Shown here in pieces: positions 31,716-40,159 of a DNA stretch of 51,383 nt. This DNA is from an uncultured Ectothiorhodospiraceae bacterium (GTDB taxonomy: Bacteria; Pseudomonadota; Gammaproteobacteria; UBA9214), in the NCBI GenBank assembly GCA_947259415.1, contig CAMYMI010000016.1, positions 1 to 51,383 of the forward strand. The letters are read 5' to 3'. Positions within the stretch are counted from its first letter, which is position 1. Every line of letters begins with the position of its first letter. Both the position numbers and the translations under genes were made by a program. The notes under the pieces were generated by a model. The model searched no databases, was not told the origin of the DNA, and saw only the letters and a program-made list of their open reading frames with translations.

Positions 31716-34010
31716 TTAACCTTTATTTACTACACGCTTGTGGAAATGAGTCAAGAGTTTCTTGCGCAGCTTGGCTTGCTGATGCTTGGAAGCTGCGGCC
31801 ATACGTTTCTGTGCCAGCTGGATGAAGGTCTCCTGGGAGCTGAGTGATTTTTTACCGGTCGTATCCTTGCGTTCGATATAGCTGCCGTCGGCTTGCATTT
31901 CCCAGGCATGCTTGCGGCTGGATAGCTGGACATCGATGATCAGGCGCAGTTCCTGCCGCAGTTTTGGATCCTCAACAGGCGTTACAACTTCCACCCGGCT
32001 TTCCAGATTGCGCTTCATGAGATCGGCGGAGCCTATGTAGTATTCCTCCTTGCCCTTGTTCCAGAAATAATAGATTCGGGCATGCTCCAGAAAGGGTCCG
32101 ATGATGCCGATGACCTGGACGTTTTCGGTGAGCCCGGGAAGGCCCGGACGCAGGCGGCAGGTATCACGCACGATGAGGTTTACCTTGACGCCCGCCTGTG
32201 AGGCGCGATACAGGGCCCTGGTAATATCCGTATCTTCCAGGGCATTCATCTTGAACTGGATCAGCCCCGGTTCTTTTTCTGTATGGTTCTTGATCTCCCG
32301 CTCGATCTTGTCCAGCAGAGCCTGCTTCAGGGTATACGGGGATGTCAGTATCTTGCGATACTGCGGCGGTGGTGAGTATCCGGTCAGGTAATTGAACAGT
32401 TCGGTCAGGTCCTGGGCGATCGCGTCGTCACAGGTCAGCATGCCAAGATCGCAGTACAGACGGGCAGTACCGGCGTGGTAGTTGCCGGTTCCTATATGGG
32501 CGTAGCGGCGCAAGCCATTATAGTCCTTGCGCACCACGAGGATGACCTTGCTGTGGGTCTTCAGCCCGATGACACCATAGGTGACATGGATGCCGGCCTG
32601 CTCCATGCGTCGCGCCCAGCGTATATTTGCTGCCTCGTCGAATCGCGCTTTCAGTTCGACCAGTACAGCGACCTGTTTGCCGTTACGTGCGGCATTTACC
32701 AGTGAGTCGACAATGGCGCTTTCTTCTGATGTGCGATACAGCGTCATCTTGATGGCAAGTACCTTGGGATCTTCACTGGCCGTACGCAGGAAGCGTTCCA
32801 CGCTGGTACTGAAGGATTCATAGGGATGCTGCAGTAACAAGGCGCCGCGTTCCCGGATGATGTGAAAGATATTACGGGTATCGTGGGCCAGTCGGGTATG
32901 GTCAACGGGCTTGTGGGGTGGGTCATGTAGTTCCGGGATTTCCAGACCGGCAATCTCGAAAAGATCGCGCATCGCAATCATCGATTCAACCTCGAAAACA
33001 TCGGCTGCCTCATCGAGACCCAGCTCGGCGGCCAGCATGCCCCGGTGTACCGGTTTCATGCCTTTTTCGATCTGCAGGCGGACAATGGGTGCAAAATGAC
33101 GATCACGCAGCTCGCTTTCTATCATGGCCAGCAGGTCATCCGCTTCCTCTTCCTCGATCTCCACGATGGCATTGCGGGTAACCCGGAAAAGTTCACAGGA
33201 GATAATCTCCATGGACGGGAACAACAGGTCGATGTTCTGAGTGATAACATCCTCGAGTCTGGCATAGGTGTTGGTACCGTCTACGCGAAGGAACCGTGGC
33301 GCAATCCCCTTCAGATTGGGTACCTTGACCCGCGCATAGTGAGAGGCGCTGCCACCCGGGTAGCGCAGTGAAACCAGGAGATTCAGGGCGAGATTGGAGA
33401 TAAAGGGAAATGGATGTCCGGGATCCATGGCCAGGGGCGTCAGCAGCGGGAAGATATTGGCAAGAAATTTCTCTCGCAGCAGTTTTTGTTCTTCCAGCTT
33501 CAGTTCGGTATAGCGGCTCAGCCGTATTCCCTGGGCCTCCAGCAGCTTGTGCATTTGCTGGTAATTCCGGTTCTGCTCCTGGTGGATATCCCGAACGACG
33601 GCCTGGCTTTTTCTGAGTTGTTGCAGCGGCGTCAGGCCATCAACAGAGGGCGTACGGATGCCAGCTGCAATCTGCTGTTTCAGGCCACCAATCCGTTTCA
33701 TGAAGAATTCATCGAGGTTGCTGCTGACGATCGCAAGGAACTTGACGCGTTCCAGCAGGGGGACAGCATCATCCGCGGCCATGTGCAGTACACGACGGTT
33801 GAATTCCAGCCAGGTCAGTTCCCGGTTGAGGTACAGCTTGGGATCATCCAGGTCGGTTTTTTGCGTCTGTTTTCTCCTTGCCGGCCTCGCAGGGACCTTT
33901 TTGGGGGTCGGGGCGGCACTGGAGGTGGATTCTGCTGCGGCCGGCCTGCGGGCCTTAGGAGACCGGGGAGTCGAGCCACGTCGTTGAGTGCTTTCTGGGG
34001 TCTTTTCCAT
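31716..34010 (-). CDS. ppk1: Polyphosphate kinase PPK1
   Basis: This 764-aa enzyme, which builds polyP reversibly from ATP, has the PPK1 layout: N-terminal domain from YLNRELTWLEFNRRVLH, head domain, then two PLD-like kinase domains. The autophosphorylated histidine is in GLKTHSKVILVV (about H486) and the second catalytic histidine in LEHARIYYF (about H643). RRYAHIGTGNYHAGTARLY is conserved too. The first 52 residues are an extra Pro/Ala/Lys/Arg-rich, disordered-looking tail. The last 60 residues are also basic (KRMAAASKHQQAKLRKKLL). These could bind polyP. An extended -10 box lies 32 bp upstream. It is divergent from the CNNM gene at 34223. Confidence 0.95.
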   Translation of the reverse strand: MEKTPESTQRRGSTPRSPKARRPAAAESTSSAAPTPKKVPARPARRKQTQKTDLDDPKLYLNRELTWLEFNRRVLHMAADDAVPLLERVKFLAIVSSNLDEFFMKRIGGLKQQIAAGIRTPSVDGLTPLQQLRKSQAVVRDIHQEQNRNYQQMHKLLEAQGIRLSRYTELKLEEQKLLREKFLANIFPLLTPLAMDPGHPFPFISNLALNLLVSLRYPGGSASHYARVKVPNLKGIAPRFLRVDGTNTYARLEDVITQNIDLLFPSMEIISCELFRVTRNAIVEIEEEEADDLLAMIESELRDRHFAPIVRLQIEKGMKPVHRGMLAAELGLDEAADVFEVESMIAMRDLFEIAGLEIPELHDPPHKPVDHTRLAHDTRNIFHIIRERGALLLQHPYESFSTSVERFLRTASEDPKVLAIKMTLYRTSEESAIVDSLVNAARNGKQVAVLVELKARFDEAANIRWARRMEQAGIHVTYGVIGLKTHSKVILVVRKDYNGLRRYAHIGTGNYHAGTARLYCDLGMLTCDDAIAQDLTELFNYLTGYSPPPQYRKILTSPYTLKQALLDKIEREIKNHTEKEPGLIQFKMNALEDTDITRALYRASQAGVKVNLIVRDTCRLRPGLPGLTENVQVIGIIGPFLEHARIYYFWNKGKEEYYIGSADLMKRNLESRVEVVTPVEDPKLRQELRLIIDVQLSSRKHAWEMQADGSYIERKDTTGKKSLSSQETFIQLAQKRMAAASKHQQAKLRKKLLTHFHKRVVNKG

Positions 34011-34041
34011 TGTTAAACTCTTCTGTTAGCATTATCTTTTA

Positions 34042-34050
34042 ATTATATCA
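34042..34050 (-). promoter_or_regulatory. Extended -10 promoter of ppk1
   Basis: TGATATAAT on the minus strand is a perfect extended -10 (TGnTATAAT), ending 32 bp before the ppk1 ATG. No good -35 is found at 17 bp, which suits an extended -10 promoter. I see no Pho box pair next to it. Confidence 0.55.
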
Positions 34051-34222
34051 GGTTGATTAAGCTATTAGGAAGCGATTCAGGGGGCGATAATCCCTGTGCG
34101 CGATATGAAACCGGGGTTGGCTACAGGTTTATCACCATATTACAGCGAGCCGCCTCACCGGACATTTCCATACCGTTGTGATGGTCGTGGTCTTTGCCTG
34201 AACCCCCTGGGGGCGGGATGTA

Positions 34223-35791
34223 ATGGATGGTGTGATACAGGAACTGGTCTTGTACTGGGCGGCAACGAAAGACTTTTTTGTCTTTGATACCGCGCGTCTG
34301 GCAGAACCGGACATGATCATCCGCCTGGGTTTCCAGGCGTTGCTGTTATGCGGCTCGGCCTTTTTTTCCGGATCTGAAACCGCGTTGTTCTCTCTGTCCC
34401 GCCTTGATCTGCAGAAACTTCGACGCGAACGTAACCAACAGACCGAGACCCTGCATGCCTTGCTGGACCAGCCGAGGCGGCTGATAATTTCCATCCTGTG
34501 TGGCAATGAACTGGTCAACATTGCTGCTGCTGCAAACATGACAGGGATACTGGTGACTCTGTATGGCGTCGAACGTGCCGGCTGGATCAGTGTCCTGGTG
34601 ATGATTCCCCTGCTACTGCTGTTTGGCGAGGTGACCCCGAAGACCATCTCGGTTTCAAACCCTGTGCGTGTCAGCACCGGGTTGGTGGCTACTCCAATGA
34701 GTCTGTGGGTGAGACTGGTCGCCCCACTGGTCTGGGTAATTCGAAGCCTTGCCGACCGCATTACCACCCTGATTGTCGGCGAGGAAAAAGCCGCCGAGAA
34801 TATCCTGATGCTGGACGAATTCCGAACCCTGGTGGAGGAGGTTGCCAAGGAAGGGGAACTCAATGCAACCGAGCGCGCCCTGATTTACAACCTGCTTGAG
34901 GCGGGTGATACCGAGGTCGTCGAGATCATGACCCCGCGGACGCGCACGGCTTTCCTGAATGCGGCTATGACATTGCCGGAAATGGTTGAACTGTTTCGTA
35001 CCTACCGTCATCCGCGGGTCCCGGTCTTCCGGGTTCACCGTGACAACCTGGTGGGCTTTGCCCACGCCGAGGACATCCTGAGGCTGGTGCTCGATGACAC
35101 CGACCTGACGACAGTGGAACTGGATGACATCATGCATTCACCGGTGGTGGTTCCCCTTACCAAGAAAGTTGATGAGATGTTCGACTTCTTTACGGCTAAT
35201 AACGCTCGTGCCGCGGCAGTCCTCAACGAGTTTGGCGGGGTCGAGGGCTTCGTCACCATGAAGGATGTGCTGACTTTCATATTCGGACAGATATCAGGTG
35301 ATGTCGAGGGGCAGGAGTTGTATCAGGAACGTGATGAGGATTCCTACGAGGTTGATGGTGATATGAAGCTGACTGATTTCAATAACCTGAGCAATTTCGG
35401 TATCGAGGACCAGCGCATGACAACCATTGGCGGTGTTGCGTTCCGGCACCTGGACCGGTTGCCCAGGGTGGGCGACAGAATCAGTATTGAAGATATCAGC
35501 ATCACCGTCCTGGAGATGGATGAACACCGGATTGCGCGCGTGAGTGTGAACCGCGGTAGCCGGGGTGAGGAAGCTGCTGCGGGTGCACTGACTGATCCCG
35601 TCAATGCAGGAGAATCGGCAGATGAGATATCGGATCAGCCCGATACTGATCTGCATGATGACAAGATGCGTGGCTCAGGCGGCGATGAAAATAGCATTGA
35701 TACCAGTCAGTCGGTCAAAGATGGCACACAAGTCGAATCCACCTGGGCGAGTGATGCAGACAAAAAACCCGACCCGAAGGCAGTTCACTAA
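34223..35791 (+). CDS. CNNM/CorC (HlyC) family transporter, copy 2, with acidic tail
   Basis: The protein has 522 aa. A DUF21/CNNM membrane domain (SAFFSGSETALFSLSRLDL, LLLLFGEVTPKTISVS) is followed by two CBS domains (IMTPRTRTAF, RHPRVPVFR, AVLNEFGGVEGFVTMKDVL) and a CorC_HlyC domain. The final 75 residues are an acidic, Asp/Ser-rich, low-complexity tail not seen in copies 1 and 3. It diverges from ppk1 and is followed by copy 3 after 17 bp. The pair resembles the tandem CNNM genes of other bacteria and probably acts as a heteromer. Mg2+ handling next to polyP kinase is a sensible but unproven link. Confidence 0.88.
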   Translation: MDGVIQELVLYWAATKDFFVFDTARLAEPDMIIRLGFQALLLCGSAFFSGSETALFSLSRLDLQKLRRERNQQTETLHALLDQPRRLIISILCGNELVNIAAAANMTGILVTLYGVERAGWISVLVMIPLLLLFGEVTPKTISVSNPVRVSTGLVATPMSLWVRLVAPLVWVIRSLADRITTLIVGEEKAAENILMLDEFRTLVEEVAKEGELNATERALIYNLLEAGDTEVVEIMTPRTRTAFLNAAMTLPEMVELFRTYRHPRVPVFRVHRDNLVGFAHAEDILRLVLDDTDLTTVELDDIMHSPVVVPLTKKVDEMFDFFTANNARAAAVLNEFGGVEGFVTMKDVLTFIFGQISGDVEGQELYQERDEDSYEVDGDMKLTDFNNLSNFGIEDQRMTTIGGVAFRHLDRLPRVGDRISIEDISITVLEMDEHRIARVSVNRGSRGEEAAAGALTDPVNAGESADEISDQPDTDLHDDKMRGSGGDENSIDTSQSVKDGTQVESTWASDADKKPDPKAVH

Positions 35792-35808
35792 GGCCTGGAG
35801 AACCGGTT

Positions 35809-37068
35809 ATGGATTTTCTGATTATATTGCTGGTGATGGTACTTCTCCTTCTGCTGAAGGGGTTCTTCTCGGGTTCGGAAATTGCCCTGGTCAATTCGGA
35901 CAAGCTCAAGATTCACCACAAGGCGAATCAGGGGCATCGGGGAGCTAAAATGGTGCTCAAGCTTTTCCAGACACCGGATGTGCTGCTCGGTACCACACTG
36001 GTCGGGACCAATATATCGACCATTATTCTGACGACCCTCGGGACCATGCTGATGATCCGCTCGTTCGGCCAGTTGGGAGACCTGTACGCAGTGCTGCTGT
36101 TTACCCCGCTATTTCTGATACTCGGCGAGATTGTGCCAAAGAGTGTGTATCAGCAGAAATCCAACGAGATCGCGCCCGTGGTCGTGTATCCCTTGCGGGT
36201 ATTTTCCGTATTGTTCTATCCCGTGGTATTTGTCTTTTCGCGTATCGCGCGTCTCGGCGCCCGCCTCGTGGGTGGCGGCAAGAGCGAGCAGAATGTGTTT
36301 ATAACCCGTGAACAGATGCGCATGGTGGTGGAAATGGCCGATCGCGGCGCCAATGTAGACGTGTTTGACCGTGCGCGGATCAAGCGCGCGATCCGTTTTG
36401 CGGATACCTCGGTTGGTGAGGCCATGATCCCGGTTGCCGAGATTACAGCGATCAATCGTAACCGGGATACCCGCAGTGCCGTTACCTTGGTGCGCAGGCG
36501 TGGCTATAACCGGCTTCCTGTATATACCAGGAATATCAGTAATATTGTCGGCGTAGTCACGCTTACGACCTGGGATCTGATGGACCCGGAACTGCCAGAT
36601 TCTCCACTGGAGAAACTCATCAAGCCTGCCCACTATGTCTCGCCCTATCAGACTATCGACCAGTTGCTGCCTGTCCTGCGTACTCGTGATGACCACATGG
36701 CAATCGTGGTGGATGAATTCGGCTCGGCGATTGGCATGATTACCATGGAAGACATTCTGGAGGAGGTTGTTGGCGAAATTGATGTCGGTTACGACTTCGA
36801 GGAATATCTGCCGCGGCGTAAACGTATCTTCGAAATGCTGGATGAAGAGACCTATTTGATGGATGCCCGCCTGCCTATTTCCGAGGTCAACGAGTTGCTT
36901 GGCATCAGTTTGCCGGCCGTGGAATCACACACCATTGGCGGCCTGATGATGGCCCGGATGCGCCATATTCCCGGTACAGGAGAGTCCATTGTGGAATCAG
37001 GATTCAAGTTCACTGTAACTGAGGCGACTGACCGGGCCGTAGTGAAGTTACGGGTTGAACCGGCATGA
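35809..37068 (+). CDS. CNNM/CorC (HlyC) family transporter, copy 3
   Basis: This 419-aa protein starts with a hydrophobic segment and KGFFSGSEIALVNSDKLKI, the DUF21/CNNM domain, then LILGEIVPKSVYQQKS. Two CBS domains (EAMIPVAEITAI, YNRLPVYTR, MAIVVDEFGSAIGMITMEDI) and a CorC_HlyC domain with LPAVESHTIGGLMM follow. It is 17 bp after copy 2 and surely co-transcribed with it. A GGCC-rich hairpin (37097-37114) lies just after its stop. Confidence 0.88.
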   Translation: MDFLIILLVMVLLLLLKGFFSGSEIALVNSDKLKIHHKANQGHRGAKMVLKLFQTPDVLLGTTLVGTNISTIILTTLGTMLMIRSFGQLGDLYAVLLFTPLFLILGEIVPKSVYQQKSNEIAPVVVYPLRVFSVLFYPVVFVFSRIARLGARLVGGGKSEQNVFITREQMRMVVEMADRGANVDVFDRARIKRAIRFADTSVGEAMIPVAEITAINRNRDTRSAVTLVRRRGYNRLPVYTRNISNIVGVVTLTTWDLMDPELPDSPLEKLIKPAHYVSPYQTIDQLLPVLRTRDDHMAIVVDEFGSAIGMITMEDILEEVVGEIDVGYDFEEYLPRRKRIFEMLDEETYLMDARLPISEVNELLGISLPAVESHTIGGLMMARMRHIPGTGESIVESGFKFTVTEATDRAVVKLRVEPA

Positions 37069-37629
37069 CCAGCTTTCCCGCATGATGCGCCGGACCGGCC
37101 CCGCTCCCGGGGCCACCTCAAGAGCATTTTCCTGTTACAGTTGTGTCCCAACATGAAGTCTTGCTGGTCAGTAAATCTGCAAAAGTGTCAGCAGAAGTAG
37201 CAGGCTACGGAAAATTACCTGGCCGTGTGGGTACACGATTAGTTGCCGAAATCAACCGGGGAACTCAAAGGTAAAATATTGTCTCGACTAGAATATCTTA
37301 ACTACCATTCGATAATTGCCTCATGCAATATGTCACAATCCTCGGCCGTGATTACGGATGAAATCAAGGTGCTAATAAAGTGAAAACCAGGAAGTGCCGT
37401 AATATGAAAAGGCTGTTCAAGATGTCGCTGCTGAAGACGGACTCGTAAGCAAGTCCTTGCACAAGTTGCGTGGCTGCCATCCAGGGCACGTGCATGATGA
37501 TTTCTGAGGTATTGCAAGGATGTGCTGTGATTGGGACATGCGCAGAAACAAGATACCGCTATCGGAGTGGATATTGATCTACCGAATGCTGGCATAGGGC
37601 AGGAAACACAACGATATTAGATTGCAACT
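37069..37629. other. Intergenic region before 2PGK-like copy 2
   Basis: About 560 bp without a credible gene. It contains a GGCCCC/GGGGCC hairpin at 37097-37114, without a T-run, after the CNNM pair. The rest has no obvious repeat, RNA or Pho box. The only long frame (minus, 37302-37595) has no family pattern. Confidence 0.4.
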
Positions 37630-38820
37630 ATGGCAAAGTTAATCGTCATCAAAGAGCCTGAAGGTGATCGCTCCCCTTTTCTGCGCGGGATTCTGGTGCA
37701 GTCATTGGTAAATACCGGGCTTGTCTTCGATGAGGCCTATGCCCTGGCTCAGGCAGTAAGGGACAAGCTGCAGGAAAGAGACGAGATTACGACTACTGAA
37801 CTGAAGGCCAGGGTCACCGGGCTGCTGGAAGAACGACACGGTAGTGAAAAACGAAAGCTCTACGAGGCCGAGCCCTCCAGTGGCACCGGTATCATTGTAC
37901 ATACCCCCGCACGCAGTATGCCCTTCTCTACAGGCATTCTGGCGCATTCACTGGAGACTTGCGCCATCCCGCCGGAGATGGCCCTGCAGGGCGCGCGCAA
38001 GGTTCTGGCAAACCTGAGAAAAACAGGCCACCTGGAAATTGATCACAAGGCCCTGCGACGGGTGATATACAGATGTCTGGACGAGCACTGTTCACAGGAG
38101 GCGGCCAAACGCTATCTTTCATGGCGCCGGTTTGAAAACAGCGGTATACCCCTGATCATTTTGATTGGCGGTGTTACCGGCAGCGGCAAGAGTACAATCT
38201 CATCGGAACTGGCTTATCGGCTCGATATTTCACGACATCAGTCCACCGACATGATGCGGGAGATCATACGTTCCTACCTGTCTCCGCAGATGGTGCCTGC
38301 CCTGAAGTATTCCAGTTTCGAGGCCTGGCGTGGCTTGCCGGGCTCTGCCGACGGGGCCGTGCCGAACATCGAAAATCGGGTAATTACCGGTTTTCTTTCC
38401 CAGGTTGCCACGATGAAACTTGCGCTGGAAGCAACCATTGACCGTGCCATCGAGGAAAGACAACACCTGATACTGGAAGGTGTCCACGTGGTGCCAACTG
38501 AATTGAACCTTGAAGCGCGGGCAGGTGAGGCTGTCATTATCCCTATCAAGCTTGCCACCATGAAAAAGGACTTGTTGTACAAACAGCTTACCCGACGTGT
38601 TCGTGATGCAAATGGGCGCCAGGCTTCGCGCTACCTGGAGAGTCTGGATGATATCTGGGACTTGCAATCGTGGTTACTGAATGAAGCGGACAAGACCGGG
38701 ATATCCATTATAGAAAACTGGCATATCGAGGATACTGTCCGAGCAGCACTGGAGCTTGTAATTGGAGAATTAATGAAGCAATTTGCTCCGCAGCCGGACG
38801 ACACTGTTTGGGGCGGCTGA
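37630..38820 (+). CDS. 2-phosphoglycerate kinase-like P-loop kinase with ATP-cone-like N-terminus (copy 2)
   Basis: This 396-aa protein is a paralogue of the protein at 421-1611 over its entire length and has exactly the same length. Two ATP-cone-like segments (SPFLRGILVQSL; MPFSTGILAHSLE) are followed by a P-loop GGVTGSGKST (180-189), HQSTDMMREIIR, EGVHVVPTELN and RYLESLDDIWDLQSWLL. The family is COG2074/LPA1-like. ATP cones usually sense ATP or dATP levels, so activity may follow the energy state, which would suit a phosphate store. The substrate is unknown. It is followed by an intrinsic terminator. Confidence 0.76.
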   Translation: MAKLIVIKEPEGDRSPFLRGILVQSLVNTGLVFDEAYALAQAVRDKLQERDEITTTELKARVTGLLEERHGSEKRKLYEAEPSSGTGIIVHTPARSMPFSTGILAHSLETCAIPPEMALQGARKVLANLRKTGHLEIDHKALRRVIYRCLDEHCSQEAAKRYLSWRRFENSGIPLIILIGGVTGSGKSTISSELAYRLDISRHQSTDMMREIIRSYLSPQMVPALKYSSFEAWRGLPGSADGAVPNIENRVITGFLSQVATMKLALEATIDRAIEERQHLILEGVHVVPTELNLEARAGEAVIIPIKLATMKKDLLYKQLTRRVRDANGRQASRYLESLDDIWDLQSWLLNEADKTGISIIENWHIEDTVRAALELVIGELMKQFAPQPDDTVWGG

Positions 38821-38968
38821 TCTGATGCAGGCATACAGGGTATATCCATTGAATCAGATCTGATCCGGGAATTTGACCGGTTGACGGGGACAGTCCACAG
38901 CTTATTTCCGACCCTTATAAAGGGTGGTCCTCGGAAAGTAACCTGCAACAATAATATTTTTAGAGTCG

Positions 38969-39008
38969 AACCCCTGCAGCTTGTTGGCTGCAGGGGTTTA
39001 TTTTTTAT
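38969..39008 (+). terminator. Intrinsic terminator after 2PGK-like copy 2
   Basis: A perfect 12-bp stem (38969-38980 with 38987-38998) with loop TTGTTG is followed by a T-rich run (TTTATTTTTTATTT). It is 150 bp beyond the stop and ahead of the Pho box of the next unit. Confidence 0.88.
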
Positions 39009-39083
39009 TTATCGTCCATCCGTGCTTTTTCTGCCGTCATATCTGTCGGAGTGTCACTGAAATATCATCTTATTTAAATATTA

Positions 39084-39101
39084 CTGTCACATTTGTTGCA
39101 T
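39084..39101 (+). promoter_or_regulatory. Pho box upstream of the Cache-like/porin unit
   Basis: CTGTCAC (39084-39090), a 4-bp spacer ATTT, and GTTGCAT (39095-39101) form a PhoB-type direct repeat with 11-bp period. The first heptamer is consensus, the second is weaker. It sits 41 bp before the GTG start of the next gene. The -10 is not clear, with TTAATG near 39119 as one option. Confidence 0.6.
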
Positions 39102-39141
39102 AGGATCATTGCCACGAATTAATGCCCAGGGTGGGGTTTAA

Positions 39142-40110
39142 GTGAGTAATGTGAGCGGTATAAAACTGCAGGAATCGATCGACCGGCAGCGCGAAATGCT
39201 AACCGATCTGCTGACAATATCGATGTACAAGTCAGCCCGCCGTCTGGCTCCATTGATGAGTAACCGTTACGCGCTGGAAATGTTGCTCGTTGATGAAGTT
39301 AGGAGCATGCGTTTCTGTAAATACCTGTATGTGTTAGATGCCGGAGGGACACAGGTTACATCCAATGTAACTCGGGAGGGTGTGGATCGGAGCCAGTTTG
39401 CCCGTAACCGTTCATACCGCAACTACATGCAGGATATTGTCGGGACTACCGATTTCAGACTTTCAAGGGCCTATATCAGCAAGAATACGAACCGGCCCTC
39501 GATGACCGCGATCCAGGTCATCCGAGATAACTCGGGCAAGCGTGTTGGTTTTCTCGGCGCAGATTATGATCTACGTGAATTGCCGCTTACCCAGCGACCT
39601 TACAGCGAGACTTCCGAGTGGCGGCAGCTCACAGACGATCCAGCCATTAGAAAAAACCTGTTCCAGCAACAACGTCACGAAAGCATCATCGACCGGCGTA
39701 TTGGCGATGTGCTGATACTCATGCATGAATTGATCACTGTGCATGGTGTTTACCACGGCAAGATTCATTTCTCGAGTAATCGGGCGACCATCTGGTTAAC
39801 TGAGGATCCCCACAGATACCGTTTGCTGGGCATCCAGGAGTTGATCGACCCGGATATTTGCCTGGCCTATCCACGTCAGCCCTATCCGGATACCGCGCTG
39901 GTTCCCGTAGATTCTGTGATGCTGGTGCTTGATCACTTCCGCACGCTGCGTTTCGGCGATGACAGCATCTACCTGCGCTCAGGTTCATTGAATATCTTCA
40001 ATGGACAGGTTGGTCTCAATTTTTCATGTGACGGATCCCATTATATGGACTTCAGGGAGTTCCTCGAAAAGGACATGGATTTCTGGTATGGCATGACTTG
40101 TGCCGTCTAG
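39142..40110 (+). CDS. Soluble Cache/PDC-like sensor domain protein
   Basis: This 322-aa protein has no signal peptide or membrane segment. Residues 10 to about 155 resemble a Cache/PDC sensor: a long N-terminal helix, then KYLYVLDAGGTQVTSNV, RNRSYRNYMQDI, and MTAIQVIRDNSGKRVGFLGADYDL, as in ligand-binding domains of chemoreceptors, which are normally extracytoplasmic. The rest (about 170-322) is not recognised and contains no kinase, cyclase or methyl-accepting domain. It starts with GTG after AGGGTGGGG. It lies 49 bp before the porin gene and behind a Pho box, so it should be made under phosphate limitation. The Cache call is moderate. Confidence 0.62.
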   Translation: MSNVSGIKLQESIDRQREMLTDLLTISMYKSARRLAPLMSNRYALEMLLVDEVRSMRFCKYLYVLDAGGTQVTSNVTREGVDRSQFARNRSYRNYMQDIVGTTDFRLSRAYISKNTNRPSMTAIQVIRDNSGKRVGFLGADYDLRELPLTQRPYSETSEWRQLTDDPAIRKNLFQQQRHESIIDRRIGDVLILMHELITVHGVYHGKIHFSSNRATIWLTEDPHRYRLLGIQELIDPDICLAYPRQPYPDTALVPVDSVMLVLDHFRTLRFGDDSIYLRSGSLNIFNGQVGLNFSCDGSHYMDFREFLEKDMDFWYGMTCAV

Positions 40111-40159
40111 GCCCATTCTCAAAACCCAACAACTTCAACACAACCCAGGGAGTAAAGAG

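Noticed and set aside
37302-37595. Minus-strand frame of 97 codons in the gap before 2PGK-like copy 2
   Set aside because: Its composition is unlike the neighbours, there is no Shine-Dalgarno and no recognisable pattern. Treated as noncoding.
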